Below are positions 1-14,279 of a DNA stretch of 64,000 bases, one piece after another. The stretch covers positions 38,424 to 102,423 of the forward strand of contig CACHJL010000001.1 in assembly GCA_902580135.1 (NCBI GenBank), written 5' to 3'. Made by a program: the position numbers and the translations under genes. Within the stretch, counting starts at the first letter, position 1; every line of letters begins with the position of its first letter. The stretch is from an uncultured Pelagibacteraceae bacterium. GTDB taxonomy: Bacteria; Pseudomonadota; Alphaproteobacteria; Pelagibacterales; Pelagibacteraceae. The notes beneath the pieces were generated by a model, which was not told the origin of the DNA, did not search any database, and saw only the letters and a list, made by a program, of their open reading frames with translations.

Positions 1-871
1 GTACATTAGCTAAAACATTAAGTCTACCCCTATGAGACATTCCAATTTTAACTTCTTTAATTTTATATTGTCCACCTATTTTAATTATTTGCTCTAAAGC
101 TGGTATTAAACTTTCAGCACCATCTAAGCCAAATCTCTTTGTTCCTACAAACTTTGTATTTAAAAATTTTTCAAAACCTTCAGCTTGTATGAGTTTATTT
201 AAAATTGCATTTTTTCCATTTTGTGTAAACTGAAGAGAATTTTCATCTTTTTCAATTCTATCTCTGATCCATTTTCTTTCTGTTGGATTTGAAATATGCA
301 TATATTCATAACCAATTGGGCCACAATAAGTTTGTTTTAAAAAAGATAACAATTCCTTAATATTAGAATAGTCTTTATTTGTAATTCCATCTAAATAAAT
401 TTTACTTTTATAGTCTTCTTTATTAAATCCGTAACTTTCTGGATGAAGTTCGTCTAAATATTCAATTTCTCTTAACTCTAAAGGATCAACTTTTGAAATT
501 AAATGGCCTCTTTGTCTATAAGACCTAATTAAAGAAACTGCTCTGATTGAATCCCTATTTGTTTTTTTTATATCTATATTATCAACAAATTGGTGTTCTT
601 TTAATTTTGAGATATTTTGATCATTAATATCTATTTTTTTTTGCAAATCTTCAAAACTAAATTTTTTTTTATTTGGACTCCATGTAGGTCCGTTTATTTC
701 TTTTATTACTAAATCAATTTCTTCACCTACATCTAAAAAATAATTTTTCCAACTTTCTGGTAGGTCAGATTCTTTATTAATAAATTTTAAATACATTTGC
801 TCAATAAAAGTACTATTAGACTTGTTAAGAAATGATGTTTTATTGTAATCTAAATTTTTTGATGACGTCAT
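1..871 (-). CDS. sucA: 2-oxoglutarate dehydrogenase E1 component, N-terminal part (runs off the left edge)
   Basis: Manual reverse-strand translation gives MTSSKNLDYNKTSFLNKSNSTFIEQMYLKF...SWKNYF...IGMSHRGRLNVLANV, typical of E1o; adjacent to sucCD; not in the ORF track because it is truncated. Confidence 0.93.
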   Translation of the reverse strand, partial: MTSSKNLDYNKTSFLNKSNSTFIEQMYLKFINKESDLPESWKNYFLDVGEEIDLVIKEINGPTWSPNKKKFSFEDLQKKIDINDQNISKLKEHQFVDNIDIKKTNRDSIRAVSLIRSYRQRGHLISKVDPLELREIEYLDELHPESYGFNKEDYKSKIYLDGITNKDYSNIKELLSFLKQTYCGPIGYEYMHISNPTERKWIRDRIEKDENSLQFTQNGKNAILNKLIQAEGFEKFLNTKFVGTKRFGLDGAESLIPALEQIIKIGGQYKIKEVKIGMSHRGRLNVLANV

Positions 872-909
872 CTATGTTATTTTTTCAATATAATACAAGA
901 AAAATGACT

Positions 910-1785
910 TTATTTGGACAATTTATTAAATAATGTTTTCCCAATTTCAGAAGGTGACTTTGCAACGGTAATGCCACATTCTTCCATTTTATTAATTTTT
1001 TCCTTAGCTCCTCCTTTTCCACCTGAAATTATAGCTCCAGCATGACCCATCCTTCTTCCTGGTGGGGCGGCCAATCCTGCAATAAAACCTACAACTGGTT
1101 TTTTAATTTTATGATTTTTAATAAATTCTGCAGCTTCTTCTTCGGCTGTTCCTCCTATTTCTCCAATCATTAAGATAGATCTAGTCTCCTCATCGTTTAA
1201 GAACAAATCTAAACAATCTATAAAGCTTGTACCATTAATAGGGTCTCCTCCAATACCAATACAGGTTGTTTGTCCTAATCCATTTTCACTAGTTTGTGCA
1301 ACAGCTTCATAAGTTAGTGTACCTGATCTAGAAACGATTCCGACTGAACCTTTTTTATGGATATTTCCAGGCATAATACCAATCTTGCATTCATCTGGAG
1401 TTATAATACCAGGACAATTTGGACCGATTAATCTTGAATTAGATTTTTCTAATTTCTGTTTAACTTTAAGCATATCGAGAACTGGAATTCCCTCAGTAAC
1501 ACAAATTATTAATTCTATAGATGCATTAATTGCTTCAATTATTGCTGCTGCAGCAAACTTTGCTGGTACATAAATCATAGAAGCAGTGGCTCCTGTGTTT
1601 TCTTTTGCTTCTTTGACAGTATTGAATACAGGTCTTTCAAGGTGAACTTGTCCTCCTTTTTTTGGTGTAACTCCCCCAACTAAATTTGTTCCATATTTTA
1701 TTGCTTGCTCAGAATGAAAAGTTCCATGAGATCCTGTAAAACCTTGACATATAACCTTGGTATTTTTATTTACTAAAACTGACAT
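910..1785 (-). CDS. sucD: succinyl-CoA synthetase alpha subunit
   Basis: [29 protein letters not shown]; phospho-His region [18 protein letters not shown]. Confidence 0.97.
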   Translation of the reverse strand: MSVLVNKNTKVICQGFTGSHGTFHSEQAIKYGTNLVGGVTPKKGGQVHLERPVFNTVKEAKENTGATASMIYVPAKFAAAAIIEAINASIELIICVTEGIPVLDMLKVKQKLEKSNSRLIGPNCPGIITPDECKIGIMPGNIHKKGSVGIVSRSGTLTYEAVAQTSENGLGQTTCIGIGGDPINGTSFIDCLDLFLNDEETRSILMIGEIGGTAEEEAAEFIKNHKIKKPVVGFIAGLAAPPGRRMGHAGAIISGGKGGAKEKINKMEECGITVAKSPSEIGKTLFNKLSK

Positions 1786-1788
1786 AAT

Positions 1789-2949
1789 TTACTTTATTGA
1801 CATAACTACTTTTTTTGCTGCATCTCCAAGATCTGATGCTGAAATAATTTCTAGTCCAGAATTATCTAAAATTTTTTTGCCTTCTTTATAATTAGTTCCA
1901 GCCAATCTAATTACTAAAGGTACATTTATTTTAATTTCTTTTGCTGCTTCAACTAATCCTTTTGCAAGAACATCACATCTCATTATCCCCCCAAATATAT
2001 TTATTAATATGCCTTTAACATTTTTATCAGATAAAATTATTTTAAAAGCTGCTGAAACTTTTTCTTTTGAAGCTCCACCACCTACATCTAAAAAGTTTGC
2101 AGGTTCTTCTCCGTATAATTTAATAATATCCATTGTTGCCATTGCAAGACCAGCACCGTTTACCATGCATCCTATTTTTCCATCTAACTTAATATAGGCT
2201 AGATCATATTTACTTGCTTCTATTTCTGTTTGCTCTTCTTCATTTAAATCTCTTAGATCTATTATTTCTGGATGTTTAAAAAGGGCATTATCATCAAAAT
2301 TCATTTTTGCATCTAAACAGACAATTTTATTTTCTTTGGTTAAGATAAGTGGATTAATCTCGACTAAGCTTGCATCTTTTTCAATAAACATTTTATAAAT
2401 TGATTTAATTAATTTTTGTGCTTCTTCATATGCATCCCGGTCTAAGTTAAATATTTCTATAATTTTTTTACAGTCATCATCAGAAATTTGGTCTCTAAAT
2501 TCGACTTTAGTTGTTAAAATTTTTTCTGGATTATTTTTTGCTACTTCTTCTATATCCATTCCTCCTTGATCACTCGATATAAATGCAATTTTTGAACTCT
2601 CTCTATCTACTAGACATGACAGGTAAAACTCTTTACTAATTGATGATGCTTCTTCTACATAAAGCTTACGAACCTTTCTTCCATTAGGACCTGTTTGATG
2701 TGTTACCAGAATTTTTCCAATTAAATTTTTTGCTTCTTTTTCTAATTCCTCTAAATTATTTACTAATTTTATACCACCAGCCTTTCCTCTGCCTCCTGAA
2801 TGAATTTGAGCTTTTAAAACATATTTTTCTGTATCTAAAACTTTAGCTTTTTCTAATAAATCTTTTACATCTGAGGCAAAAATACCATTGGGAACTATTG
2901 CGCCGTAATTTTTCAATATTTTTTTTGCTTGGTACTCGTGAATATTCAT
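1789..2949 (-). CDS. sucC: succinyl-CoA synthetase beta subunit
   Basis: MNIHEYQAKKILKNYGA... ATP-grasp; QIHSGGRGKAGGIK; FGGIMRCDV. Confidence 0.97.
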   Translation of the reverse strand: MNIHEYQAKKILKNYGAIVPNGIFASDVKDLLEKAKVLDTEKYVLKAQIHSGGRGKAGGIKLVNNLEELEKEAKNLIGKILVTHQTGPNGRKVRKLYVEEASSISKEFYLSCLVDRESSKIAFISSDQGGMDIEEVAKNNPEKILTTKVEFRDQISDDDCKKIIEIFNLDRDAYEEAQKLIKSIYKMFIEKDASLVEINPLILTKENKIVCLDAKMNFDDNALFKHPEIIDLRDLNEEEQTEIEASKYDLAYIKLDGKIGCMVNGAGLAMATMDIIKLYGEEPANFLDVGGGASKEKVSAAFKIILSDKNVKGILINIFGGIMRCDVLAKGLVEAAKEIKINVPLVIRLAGTNYKEGKKILDNSGLEIISASDLGDAAKKVVMSIK

Positions 2950-2952
2950 TAA

Positions 2953-5411
<2,459 letters not shown>

Positions 5412-5434
5412 CTGTAAATTTTTTAAATAAGTAA

Positions 5435-6208
5435 TTAAGTCGTTGCAAGCATTTTTTTTATCTCAGCGATAGCTTTTGCTGGATTTAAACCTTTAGGGCA
5501 AGCATTTGTGCAATTTAAAATAGTATGACATCTATAAAGCTTCAATTCATCAGCAACTTTTTCAAGTCTCTCTTTTCTATCTTCATCTCTGCTATCGATT
5601 ATCCATCTATATGCCTGAAGCAAAACTGCAGGACCAAGATATTTATCTCCATTCCACCAATAGCTTGGGCAAGATGTAGAGCAACAGGCACACATAATAC
5701 ATTCATAAGCACCATCTAATTTTTCTCTATCTTTTTGAGACTGATAAATTTCATCATTCTTATCTTTAGAATTATTTTTTAACCAAGGTTCAATTGACTC
5801 ATATTGTTTATAAAGACCATCTAAATCACCTATTAAATCTTTTTTTACTTTTAAATGAGGTAAAGGAAATATATCAATGTCTCCATTTATGTCAGCATGA
5901 GAAGTCGTACAAGCTAATCCATTTTTTCCATCCATGTTCATCGCACATGACCCACAAACTCCATGGGCACATGACTTTCTATAACTTAATGATGGGTCTA
6001 TTTCATTTTTTATTTTATTTAGAACATCCAAAACTTTAGAAGGACAATTATCCATATCAACTTCATAAGTATCTATTCGAGGATTTTCTCCTGAAGAAGG
6101 ATCCCATCTATATACATTTATTTTTCTAATATTTTTTGATCCAGTTTTATCTTTATAATAATGTCCTTTTTTTACTTTTGAATTTTCTGGTAAGTTTATC
6201 TGAACCAT
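5435..6208 (-). CDS. sdhB: succinate dehydrogenase iron-sulfur subunit
   Basis: [50 protein letters not shown]. Confidence 0.97.
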   Translation of the reverse strand: MVQINLPENSKVKKGHYYKDKTGSKNIRKINVYRWDPSSGENPRIDTYEVDMDNCPSKVLDVLNKIKNEIDPSLSYRKSCAHGVCGSCAMNMDGKNGLACTTSHADINGDIDIFPLPHLKVKKDLIGDLDGLYKQYESIEPWLKNNSKDKNDEIYQSQKDREKLDGAYECIMCACCSTSCPSYWWNGDKYLGPAVLLQAYRWIIDSRDEDRKERLEKVADELKLYRCHTILNCTNACPKGLNPAKAIAEIKKMLATT

Positions 6209-7983
6209 TAATATACTCTTTCTTGTGGTGGAAAATATTGAACATCATTAGTAAGTGTTGATTTATGAACATCCCTATATTCAATTTTAGTCTCTTTGCC
6301 ATTGCACCATGTCAATGTATGTTTCATAAAATTGTCATCATCACGTTTTGGAAAATCTTCTCTTGCGTGAGCTCCTCTACTTTCTTTTCTATAATAAGCA
6401 GAGTCCACAGTAGTAATTGCTTGTCTTATTAAATTATCAAACTCTAAAGTTTCAACTAAATCAGTATTAAAAATAAGAGATCTATCTTTTACAGATATAG
6501 ATTTCATTCCATCGTATGTTTTTCTTATTTCGTAAACTCCCTCTTTTAGATTTTTTTCTGTTCTAAACACTGCGCATTTTGATTGCATGGTTTTTTGCAT
6601 TTCAAGTCTTAGTTCTGCTGTTAAAGTTTCTCCTTTAGCATTTCTCAATTTATCAAATCTATCAATACATTTTTCTGTCTCTGATTCATCTAAAACTTCG
6701 TGTGGAGCTCCTGGTTTAACAATTTCAGCTGCTCTTTTTGCAGCCGCTCTTCCAAAGACTACTAAGTCAATCAAGGAATTTGAACCTAGTCTATTTGCTC
6801 CATGAACAGAAACACATGCCGCTTCTCCTATAGCCATTAGCCCTGTAACTACTTTTTCAGATCCATTTACAGTTATTACTTCAGCTTTATAGTTTGTTGG
6901 TATTCCTCCCATATTGTAATGTACCGTGGGAACTACTGGAATTGGTTCCTTATTTACATCTACATTAGCAAATAATCTTGCAGCTTCTGTTATGCCTGGA
7001 AGTCTATTTTCAATTACATTTTTATCCAAATGGCTTAAATGTAAATGAACATGATCTTTATCTTTTCCAACTCCTCTGCCTTCATTAATTTCTATAGACA
7101 TTGATCTGCTAACTACATCTCTTGATGCTAAATCTTTGGCATTTGGCGCATATCTTTCCATAAATCTTTCACCTTTTGAGTTTACCAAATATCCTCCCTC
7201 TCCTCTAACTCCTTCTGAGATTAGAGTTCCATGACCATAAATACCGGTTGGGTGGAATTGAACAAATTCCATATCTTGTAATGGCAAACCAGCTCTAAGC
7301 ACCATTGCATTTCCATCACCTGTACATGTGTGTGCTGAAGTTGCAGAATAATATACTTTACCATAACCGCCAGTAGCAATAATTGTAATGTGAGATCTAA
7401 ATCGATGGATAGTACCATCATTTAAATTCCAAGCAATAAGACCTTTGCATTCGCCATTTTTCATAAGTAAATCTAAGGCAAAGTATTCAATAAAAAATTC
7501 AGTTTTATGTTTTAAAGCTTGACCATATAAAGTATGTAGAATTGCATGGCCAGTTCTGTCTGCAGCCGCACATGTTCTTTGAACAATACCATTTCCATAA
7601 TTTTTAGTCATACCTCCAAAAGGTCTTTGATAAATTTTTCCTTCCTCTGTTCTGCTAAAAGGAACACCATATTTTTCTAATTCAATTACAGCCTTAGGGG
7701 CTTCTTTACACAAGTATTCGATGCTATCTTGATCGCCTAACCAATCAGCTCCTTTTACAGTATCGTACATATGCCAACGCCAATCATCTTCCCCCATATT
7801 TCCTAGAGCAGCAGAAATTCCTCCCTGGGCCGCTGAAGTGTGGCTTCTTGTTGGAAATACTTTGGAAATACAGGCAGTTTTTAACCCAGCTTCACTTAAT
7901 CCAACTGCAGCTCTTAAACCAGAACCACCAGCACCTAGTACAACAACGTCATACTCATGATCTATAATGTTATATTCACTCAT
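6208..7983 (-). CDS. sdhA: succinate dehydrogenase flavoprotein subunit
   Basis: [48 protein letters not shown]. Confidence 0.98.
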   Translation of the reverse strand: MSEYNIIDHEYDVVVLGAGGSGLRAAVGLSEAGLKTACISKVFPTRSHTSAAQGGISAALGNMGEDDWRWHMYDTVKGADWLGDQDSIEYLCKEAPKAVIELEKYGVPFSRTEEGKIYQRPFGGMTKNYGNGIVQRTCAAADRTGHAILHTLYGQALKHKTEFFIEYFALDLLMKNGECKGLIAWNLNDGTIHRFRSHITIIATGGYGKVYYSATSAHTCTGDGNAMVLRAGLPLQDMEFVQFHPTGIYGHGTLISEGVRGEGGYLVNSKGERFMERYAPNAKDLASRDVVSRSMSIEINEGRGVGKDKDHVHLHLSHLDKNVIENRLPGITEAARLFANVDVNKEPIPVVPTVHYNMGGIPTNYKAEVITVNGSEKVVTGLMAIGEAACVSVHGANRLGSNSLIDLVVFGRAAAKRAAEIVKPGAPHEVLDESETEKCIDRFDKLRNAKGETLTAELRLEMQKTMQSKCAVFRTEKNLKEGVYEIRKTYDGMKSISVKDRSLIFNTDLVETLEFDNLIRQAITTVDSAYYRKESRGAHAREDFPKRDDDNFMKHTLTWCNGKETKIEYRDVHKSTLTNDVQYFPPQERVY

Positions 7984-8309
7984 AAGCTTAAATTTAATAA
8001 TACAATAATAGTAAATAAAGGTAATAATATAGCAAAAATATTTAACGTTTTGTTTGCGGCATTTTTGATTTTTTCATCATTTATATAGTCCTCAAATACT
8101 TCACTTATGCTTAATGCTGAAAAAAAGTAAGCAAATATTAAAAATAAACTAATAAAAAATTTTGAAACTTGTGATGATAAAAAGGTAATTATTTCATCAT
8201 AATCTTTATCATAGAAAGATACAAAATTAATAATAAACCAGAGCATTAATGGAATTAATATCAATGAACTTATTTTTAAAAATAACCATTTTTTTGTTAT
8301 TGCCCTCAT
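7980..8309 (-). CDS. sdhD: succinate dehydrogenase membrane anchor subunit
   Basis: Small 3-TM protein directly upstream of sdhA; SEVFEDYI motif. Confidence 0.85.
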   Translation of the reverse strand: MRAITKKWLFLKISSLILIPLMLWFIINFVSFYDKDYDEIITFLSSQVSKFFISLFLIFAYFFSALSISEVFEDYINDEKIKNAANKTLNIFAILLPLFTIIVLLNLSL

Positions 8310-8707
8310 TATAGAAACTGTCTCCCCAATGAATAAATAAGGATTGTTAATATAAATGAAAAAATAATAACAATTATACCTGTAATATTAGTTGTTTTTA
8401 TTTCAAAACCATAACCAAGATCCATAATTAGATGTCTAATCTCACTTAATACTTGAAAACTGAATGACCATGTAATTCCTAATGCTATAAATTTTCCGAA
8501 GAAAGAATTTAAAAATAATTTAATAATTTGATAATTATTTTCTCCTAAAAGCAAAAATGTAAACCAAAAACAAATTAATGTTATTGCTAAAATATTTATT
8601 ATTCCAGTAATTCTAGTCACTATCGATACTAAAGAAGAAATGTGCCACTTATAAATTTGAATATGTGGAGATAATGGATTGTTATTTTCCATAAAAATCC
8701 TTTTCAA
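8309..8707 (-). CDS. sdhC: succinate dehydrogenase cytochrome b556 subunit (likely start at MENNNPLSPH, about 8692)
   Basis: PLSPHIQIYKWHISSLVSIVTRITG and HLIMDLGYGFE motifs. Confidence 0.92.
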   Translation of the reverse strand: MKRIFMENNNPLSPHIQIYKWHISSLVSIVTRITGIINILAITLICFWFTFLLLGENNYQIIKLFLNSFFGKFIALGITWSFSFQVLSEIRHLIMDLGYGFEIKTTNITGIIVIIFSFILTILIYSLGRQFL

Positions 8708-9692
8708 TTAAGGACTCTGCAATTTCTACAGCATTTAAAGCTGCACCTTTGAGCAAATTATCAGACACAATCCAAAGATTTATTGAGTTGGCTTGTGACT
8801 TGTCTTCTCTAATCCTTGAAATAAATGTTTCAAATTTATTTTCAGCTTCAACTGGGGTTATGTAGCCACCATCTTTATGCTCATCTACTAATTTACAACC
8901 TGGAGAGGTTGATAGAACATTTTTAATTTCATTCAAATTATATTTTTTATTAAATTCAACATTTACACTTAGAGAATGTGATACTAATACCGGTATCCTG
9001 ACACAGGTAGAAGTAATATTAATTTTATTATCTAAAATTTTTTTTACTTCATCATTAGTTTTTTGCTCTTCTTTTGTATAGCCATCTTCTAAAAAACTAT
9101 CAATGTGAGGTATTGCATTAAAAGCAATTTGTTTTGTAAAATATTTTGATTCTAATTTTTTATTTATAAAAAATTCTTGCGTTTGACTTAACAACTCATC
9201 CATCGGATCTTTTCCTGCTCCTGATACTGATTGATATGTTGAAACGACAATCCTTTTTACATTATATAAATCATGCAAAGGCTTAAGAGCAACTACAAGT
9301 GGGATGACCGAACAATTTGCATTTGCAATTATATTTTTATTTTTTACATGAATTAATTCTTTAGAATTTACTTCTGGTACTACCAAAGGTATATCTGGAT
9401 CTTTTCTAAAAAACTTTGAATTATCTATTACAATTGTTTTTTCAGCTGCAACATGTGCCCACTTTTCTGCTATCGCACTTCCTGCTGCAAAAAAAGCAAC
9501 TTTAACTTTTGAAAAATCAAATTTTTCAAGATCAATAACTGTATATTCGTTTCCAGAAAAACTAATTTTTTTTCCTTCACTTTTAGATGATGCAACGAGA
9601 AATAATTCAGTTATTGGAAATTTTTTTTTTTCCAATACTTCAATTAATTTTCTACCTACGTTACCAGTGGCTCCTACAATCGCAATATTCAT
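8682..9692 (-). CDS. asd: aspartate-semialdehyde dehydrogenase
   Basis: MNIAIVGATGNVGRKLIEVLEKKKFP; NANCSVIPLVVALKPL. Confidence 0.97.
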   Translation of the reverse strand: MNIAIVGATGNVGRKLIEVLEKKKFPITELFLVASSKSEGKKISFSGNEYTVIDLEKFDFSKVKVAFFAAGSAIAEKWAHVAAEKTIVIDNSKFFRKDPDIPLVVPEVNSKELIHVKNKNIIANANCSVIPLVVALKPLHDLYNVKRIVVSTYQSVSGAGKDPMDELLSQTQEFFINKKLESKYFTKQIAFNAIPHIDSFLEDGYTKEEQKTNDEVKKILDNKINITSTCVRIPVLVSHSLSVNVEFNKKYNLNEIKNVLSTSPGCKLVDEHKDGGYITPVEAENKFETFISRIREDKSQANSINLWIVSDNLLKGAALNAVEIAESLIEKDFYGK

Positions 9693-9713
9693 GGTGTTAT
9701 TAGAACTTTTATA

Positions 9714-10823
9714 CTAAATGAAAGGTAAATCACAAACTTTTCCATCAAAAGTTTGATCATTTATATCAATTTTTAGTGTTTGTGACACTTCCCAAAAAGG
9801 CTTTTTAATCATTGCTATTCCAATAACTTTTCCAAAATAGGGCGAATAACAGCCAGATCTTAATTCTCCAATTTTATTGTTATTTTCATCTTTTAAATCG
9901 ATGGATCCTGAAACATTTATTGATTTAGCATCTATTTGAACTCCCATTAATTTTCTTTTAATTCCTAAAGATTGAATTTTTTTTAAATTTTCTTTTCCTA
10001 AAAAAACTACATTAGAATCTAGATTAATATATTTATCGAAACCACATTCGAAGGGATTGTCATTATTATCCATATCATTTCCATATGATAACAGTGCGCT
10101 TTCAATTCTTTCAATAAGATTTGGGCACCCTGGTTTAACATCGAATTCTTTTCCCATATCAAAAAGATGATCATACAATTCTAGACCTGAACTAGTATTT
10201 TCAACATAAACTTCATAACCTCCTTGCTTAGACCAGCCTGATCGAGCAATCAAATGTTTCGTTCCTTTAAACTCAAAGTAATCAAAATCAAAAAATTTCA
10301 ATTTTGTTATTTTTTCCCCAAATATTTTTTCCATTAGCTTGAATGATTTTGGTCCTTGAACGGCCATTATATTTACATCTGGCTCAAATATATCAACCTC
10401 AAATTTATTCCCTATTGCCAAACCTTTCGCAAATAATATTACGTCTGAATCTGCAATAGAAATCCACCATCTGTTTATATTAAATCTAAGAATAACTGGA
10501 TCATTAATTAAACCTCCCTTATCATCTATGATTGGGCAGTAATAACATCTTCCATCTCTAGATTTAGATAAATCTCTACAAGTCATTAACTGAACAAGCT
10601 TTGCTGCATCATTTCCAATAATTTCGACTTGTCTTTCGCCAGCAACATCCCAAACTTGTACATTTTTTTTAAGATGATTATAAGAATCTTCAATAGATCC
10701 AAAAGCTGCGGGCAATAACATATGATTATATATGCTGTAAGCCGTAACACCTTGTTTCTCTATTCTAGAAGTATAAGGCGTGCTTCTCAATCTTCTTGAT
10801 TTAGCAATAGAAAATGTTTTCAT
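9714..10823 (-). CDS. dmdA: dimethylsulfoniopropionate demethylase (GcvT family)
   Basis: [30 protein letters not shown]...[14 protein letters not shown]...[16 protein letters not shown] resembles DmdA; followed by dmdB- and dmdC-like genes. Confidence 0.85.
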   Translation of the reverse strand: MKTFSIAKSRRLRSTPYTSRIEKQGVTAYSIYNHMLLPAAFGSIEDSYNHLKKNVQVWDVAGERQVEIIGNDAAKLVQLMTCRDLSKSRDGRCYYCPIIDDKGGLINDPVILRFNINRWWISIADSDVILFAKGLAIGNKFEVDIFEPDVNIMAVQGPKSFKLMEKIFGEKITKLKFFDFDYFEFKGTKHLIARSGWSKQGGYEVYVENTSSGLELYDHLFDMGKEFDVKPGCPNLIERIESALLSYGNDMDNNDNPFECGFDKYINLDSNVVFLGKENLKKIQSLGIKRKLMGVQIDAKSINVSGSIDLKDENNNKIGELRSGCYSPYFGKVIGIAMIKKPFWEVSQTLKIDINDQTFDGKVCDLPFI

Positions 10824-10858
10824 ATTTAAGTGCTTAATATTTTTTTGTTATTTAAAAA

Positions 10859-12487
10859 TCAAGATAATTCCTTGACTTTTTTTCTAAGTTCAAATTTTTG
10901 GATTTTGCCCGTTGAAGTTTTTGGCAATTCACAAAAAACTACATTCTTTGGAACTTTAAATTTAGCAAGAGTTTCTTTACAAAAATCAATTAATTCTTTT
11001 TCTGTAACAGGTTTATCTTTTACAGATTCAATAAATGCACATGGCACTTCACCCCATTTTTCATCTGGTTTGGCTACTACTGCAGCAATAGATACCGAGG
11101 GATGTTTTGATAAAGTGTTTTCTATTTCAATTGATGAGATATTTTCACCCCCTGAAATAATTATATCTTTAGATCTATCTTGAATTTTTACGTATCCATC
11201 TGGATGCATAACAGCTAAATCTCCACTATGAAACCAGCCACCTTTCATGGCTTTATCTGTAGCTTCTTTATCTTTAAAATATCCTTTCATAACTACATTT
11301 CCTCTTATCATTATTTCTCCAATTGTTTTTCCATCTTTTGGGACTTCCTGCATAGTTTCTGGGTCCATGATAGTTACTCCTTCTGTATTAGGATATCTTA
11401 CTCCTTGTCTAGCCTTAATCTCATTTTGTTTTTCCTCTTCAAATTCATTCCATTCTTCGTTCCATGCACATTGTGTTACATGACCATAAGTTTCAGTTAA
11501 ACCATAGACATGCATTACTTCAAAACCAAGACTTTTCATTTTTTTAAAAATTATACTTGGCGGAGGAGCTCCTGCAGTTAAAACATAAACTTTTTGTTTT
11601 AACTTTTTACGGTCAGTTTCTGGTGCCCCTGTAATCATATTTAGTACTATTGGCGCACCACCAAAATGAGTTACATTATGTTCTTCAATTAATTCAAAAA
11701 TTTTTTTAATATCAATGTTTCTTAGACAAATCGTTTTTCCATTTAACATTGGTACTGTCCAAGGATAACACCAACCATTACAATGAAACATTGGTACAAC
11801 AGTTAAAAAATTAAGTCTATTTGGCATATTCCATGCGGTCGCGCTTCCTGTTGACATTAAATATGATCCTCTATGATGATAAACAACACCTTTTGGATTT
11901 CCAGTTGTTCCAGAAGTATAACTTAATGAAATAGCTTGCCATTCATCTTCGGGCATTTTCCAATTATAATCTTCATCACCTGTATTTAAAAATTCTTCAT
12001 ATTCTAAATCACCAATTTTTTCTAATTTAGATTGATCGGCATATTTATCATTTATATCAATTATAGTAATTTTTTTATTTAAAGCGCTTAAAGCTTTTTT
12101 AACTTCTGCGTGAAGTTGTCTATCCACAATCAAAACTTTAGCTTCACTATGATCTAAAATATATGCAATAGTTTTAGCATCTAACCTAATATTGATTGTA
12201 TTTAATACTCCTCCAGTCATCGGAATTGAATAATGAGCTTCAAAAATTTCAGGAGTATTAAAAGCTAGGACTGAGACTGTATCTCCTTTGCTAATACCAA
12301 TCTTTTCCAATGCACTTGCAAATTTAATACATCTTTTATACACCTCGCTCCAAGTATATTTTCTATCTTCATAAATTAATGCTTCATAATTGGGATAAAC
12401 ATCTTTTGCTCTTTGCAAAAAAGAAAGTGGGGTCAAAGGAACAAAATTTGCTACATTTTTATCTAAATTTGTATCATAATTACTCAT
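10859..12487 (-). CDS. dmdB: acyl-CoA ligase, likely 3-methylmercaptopropionyl-CoA ligase
   Basis: ANL superfamily: SLSYTSGTTGNPKGVVYHHRG, GWFHSGDLAVMHPDGYV; context dmdA/dmdC. Confidence 0.8.
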   Translation of the reverse strand: MSNYDTNLDKNVANFVPLTPLSFLQRAKDVYPNYEALIYEDRKYTWSEVYKRCIKFASALEKIGISKGDTVSVLAFNTPEIFEAHYSIPMTGGVLNTINIRLDAKTIAYILDHSEAKVLIVDRQLHAEVKKALSALNKKITIIDINDKYADQSKLEKIGDLEYEEFLNTGDEDYNWKMPEDEWQAISLSYTSGTTGNPKGVVYHHRGSYLMSTGSATAWNMPNRLNFLTVVPMFHCNGWCYPWTVPMLNGKTICLRNIDIKKIFELIEEHNVTHFGGAPIVLNMITGAPETDRKKLKQKVYVLTAGAPPPSIIFKKMKSLGFEVMHVYGLTETYGHVTQCAWNEEWNEFEEEKQNEIKARQGVRYPNTEGVTIMDPETMQEVPKDGKTIGEIMIRGNVVMKGYFKDKEATDKAMKGGWFHSGDLAVMHPDGYVKIQDRSKDIIISGGENISSIEIENTLSKHPSVSIAAVVAKPDEKWGEVPCAFIESVKDKPVTEKELIDFCKETLAKFKVPKNVVFCELPKTSTGKIQKFELRKKVKELS

Positions 12488-12489
12488 AA

Positions 12490-14253
12490 CTAATTAAATT
12501 TAAAATCCATTATGTAATTACTTCCTGTTATCGCTGACTTAAAATGACTTTCAGCCTTTGGTAAAACTCTATTAAAATAAAAGTTAGCTGTTTGTATTTT
12601 GTCTTCATAAAAATCTTTATTATTGTCATAATCTTTAAAACTAACTTCTAAAACTTTTATCCAGGCATGGGCTGTTGCTACTAATCCTAAAACTTTTAAA
12701 TAATCATTACAAGCTGCACTTACATCATCTTTGGAATCGTTTATTTTTTCTTTAATCCAGTCAGTAAACTTTATCAACATATCTAAATAATTATCCAATT
12801 GCTTTGTAAATGATTGAATTTTTTCATCTTTAATATTTATTTCTTCTTTAACTAACTTTAGATATTTATCAATTATGTCTCCATTTTTAGTTACAAGTTT
12901 TCTAAAAACTAAATCAGCAGCTTGTACTGAGTTTGTGCCCTCATAAATTGGAGTAATTCTATTGTCTCTATATAATTGTTCAATACCAAGATCTTTTGTA
13001 AAACCATATCCTCCATGAATTTGCATTGCTTCACTTGTAATTTCCATACCCATATCAGTAAACATTGATTTAACTACAGGAGTCATTAATGAAACAAAAT
13101 CAGATGCCTCTTGTTTTGCATTTTCATTACTATGATGAAGACTAACTTCTGTCTGTTGCGATAGCCAAAAGCATAATGCTCTTTCTCCCTCAATTATTGA
13201 TTTCATATTTAATAATGATCTTCTTATATCTGCATGGTCGATTATAAAATCAGCACCATTTTGAGACTTCGTATTATTTGCTTTTCCTTGTTTTCTTTCT
13301 TTTGCATAAGAAAGTGAATTTTGATATGCAATTTCAGATATTCCAAGACCTTGTATTCCAACAACAATTCTTTCTAAATTCATCATTGTAAACATTGAAT
13401 TAAGTCCTCTATTTTTTGGCCCAATCATATAACCAGTGGCTTCATCAAAATTTAGAACACATGTTGCCGATCCTTTAATGCCCATCTTATTTTCTATAGA
13501 TCCAGTTGATACACCATTTCTAGAACCTACATTTCCATCTTCTTTAACAATAAATTTAGGAACAAGAAAAAGGCTTATACCTTTTGTGCCTTTTGGTGAG
13601 TCAGTTGCTCTTGCTAAAACTAGATGAATTATATTTTCAGTTAGATCATGATCTCCTGAAGTAATAAATATTTTTTGTCCACTAATCTTGTAAGTGCCAT
13701 CGGATTGTTCTTCTGCCTTTGTTTTTAATAGACCTAGGTCAGTACCACAGACTGGTTCGGTAAGGCACATAGTACCACTCCACTTACCTTCAACCATCTT
13801 TGGTAGATAAGTATTTTTTATTTCTTCGCTAGCATGACGCAATATACAATTATAAGCCCCTATGGTTAACTCACTATAAAGTTTAAATGCAAGGGATGTC
13901 GATGATAACATTTCATCAAAGAAAGTACTGACAGTTTTCGGCATTCCTTGTCCCCCATATTTAGGGTCACAAGACAAAGAAATCCATCCATCTTCAATAA
14001 ATTTTTTATATGCCTCTTTATACCCAGGAGAAGTTCTAACTACTCCATTTTCTAAAACAGGAGGGCTCTCATCTCCTGATTTTGCTAAAGGTAATATTAA
14101 ATTTTGACTAATTTTTGCAGCTTCTTCTAAAATATCTTTAACTAATTCTGAATTTACTTCTTTATATTTTTCAATTTCATTATATTTTTCATTGTTTCTC
14201 AACTTATTAAAAAGAAACATCATGTCTTCTAATGGAGCAATATAATTTGGCAT
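12490..14253 (-). CDS. dmdC: acyl-CoA dehydrogenase, likely 3-methylmercaptopropionyl-CoA dehydrogenase
   Basis: Long (587 aa) ACAD: MCLTEPVCGTDLGLLKTKAE; QIHGGYGFTKDLGIEQLYRDNRITPIYEGTNSVQA; context dmdA/dmdB. Confidence 0.8.
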   Translation of the reverse strand: MPNYIAPLEDMMFLFNKLRNNEKYNEIEKYKEVNSELVKDILEEAAKISQNLILPLAKSGDESPPVLENGVVRTSPGYKEAYKKFIEDGWISLSCDPKYGGQGMPKTVSTFFDEMLSSTSLAFKLYSELTIGAYNCILRHASEEIKNTYLPKMVEGKWSGTMCLTEPVCGTDLGLLKTKAEEQSDGTYKISGQKIFITSGDHDLTENIIHLVLARATDSPKGTKGISLFLVPKFIVKEDGNVGSRNGVSTGSIENKMGIKGSATCVLNFDEATGYMIGPKNRGLNSMFTMMNLERIVVGIQGLGISEIAYQNSLSYAKERKQGKANNTKSQNGADFIIDHADIRRSLLNMKSIIEGERALCFWLSQQTEVSLHHSNENAKQEASDFVSLMTPVVKSMFTDMGMEITSEAMQIHGGYGFTKDLGIEQLYRDNRITPIYEGTNSVQAADLVFRKLVTKNGDIIDKYLKLVKEEINIKDEKIQSFTKQLDNYLDMLIKFTDWIKEKINDSKDDVSAACNDYLKVLGLVATAHAWIKVLEVSFKDYDNNKDFYEDKIQTANFYFNRVLPKAESHFKSAITGSNYIMDFKFN

Positions 14254-14279
14254 AAATATATTCTAGAATAAATGATTAA

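Noticed and set aside
1385-1573. Short antisense ORFs listed in the track (e.g. 1385-1573 +, 4351-4563 +, 5794-6039 +, 11228-11500 +, 24992-25306 +, 38220-38540 +)
   Set aside because: They lie opposite well-supported genes, have no recognisable domains, and are expected from AT-rich codon bias
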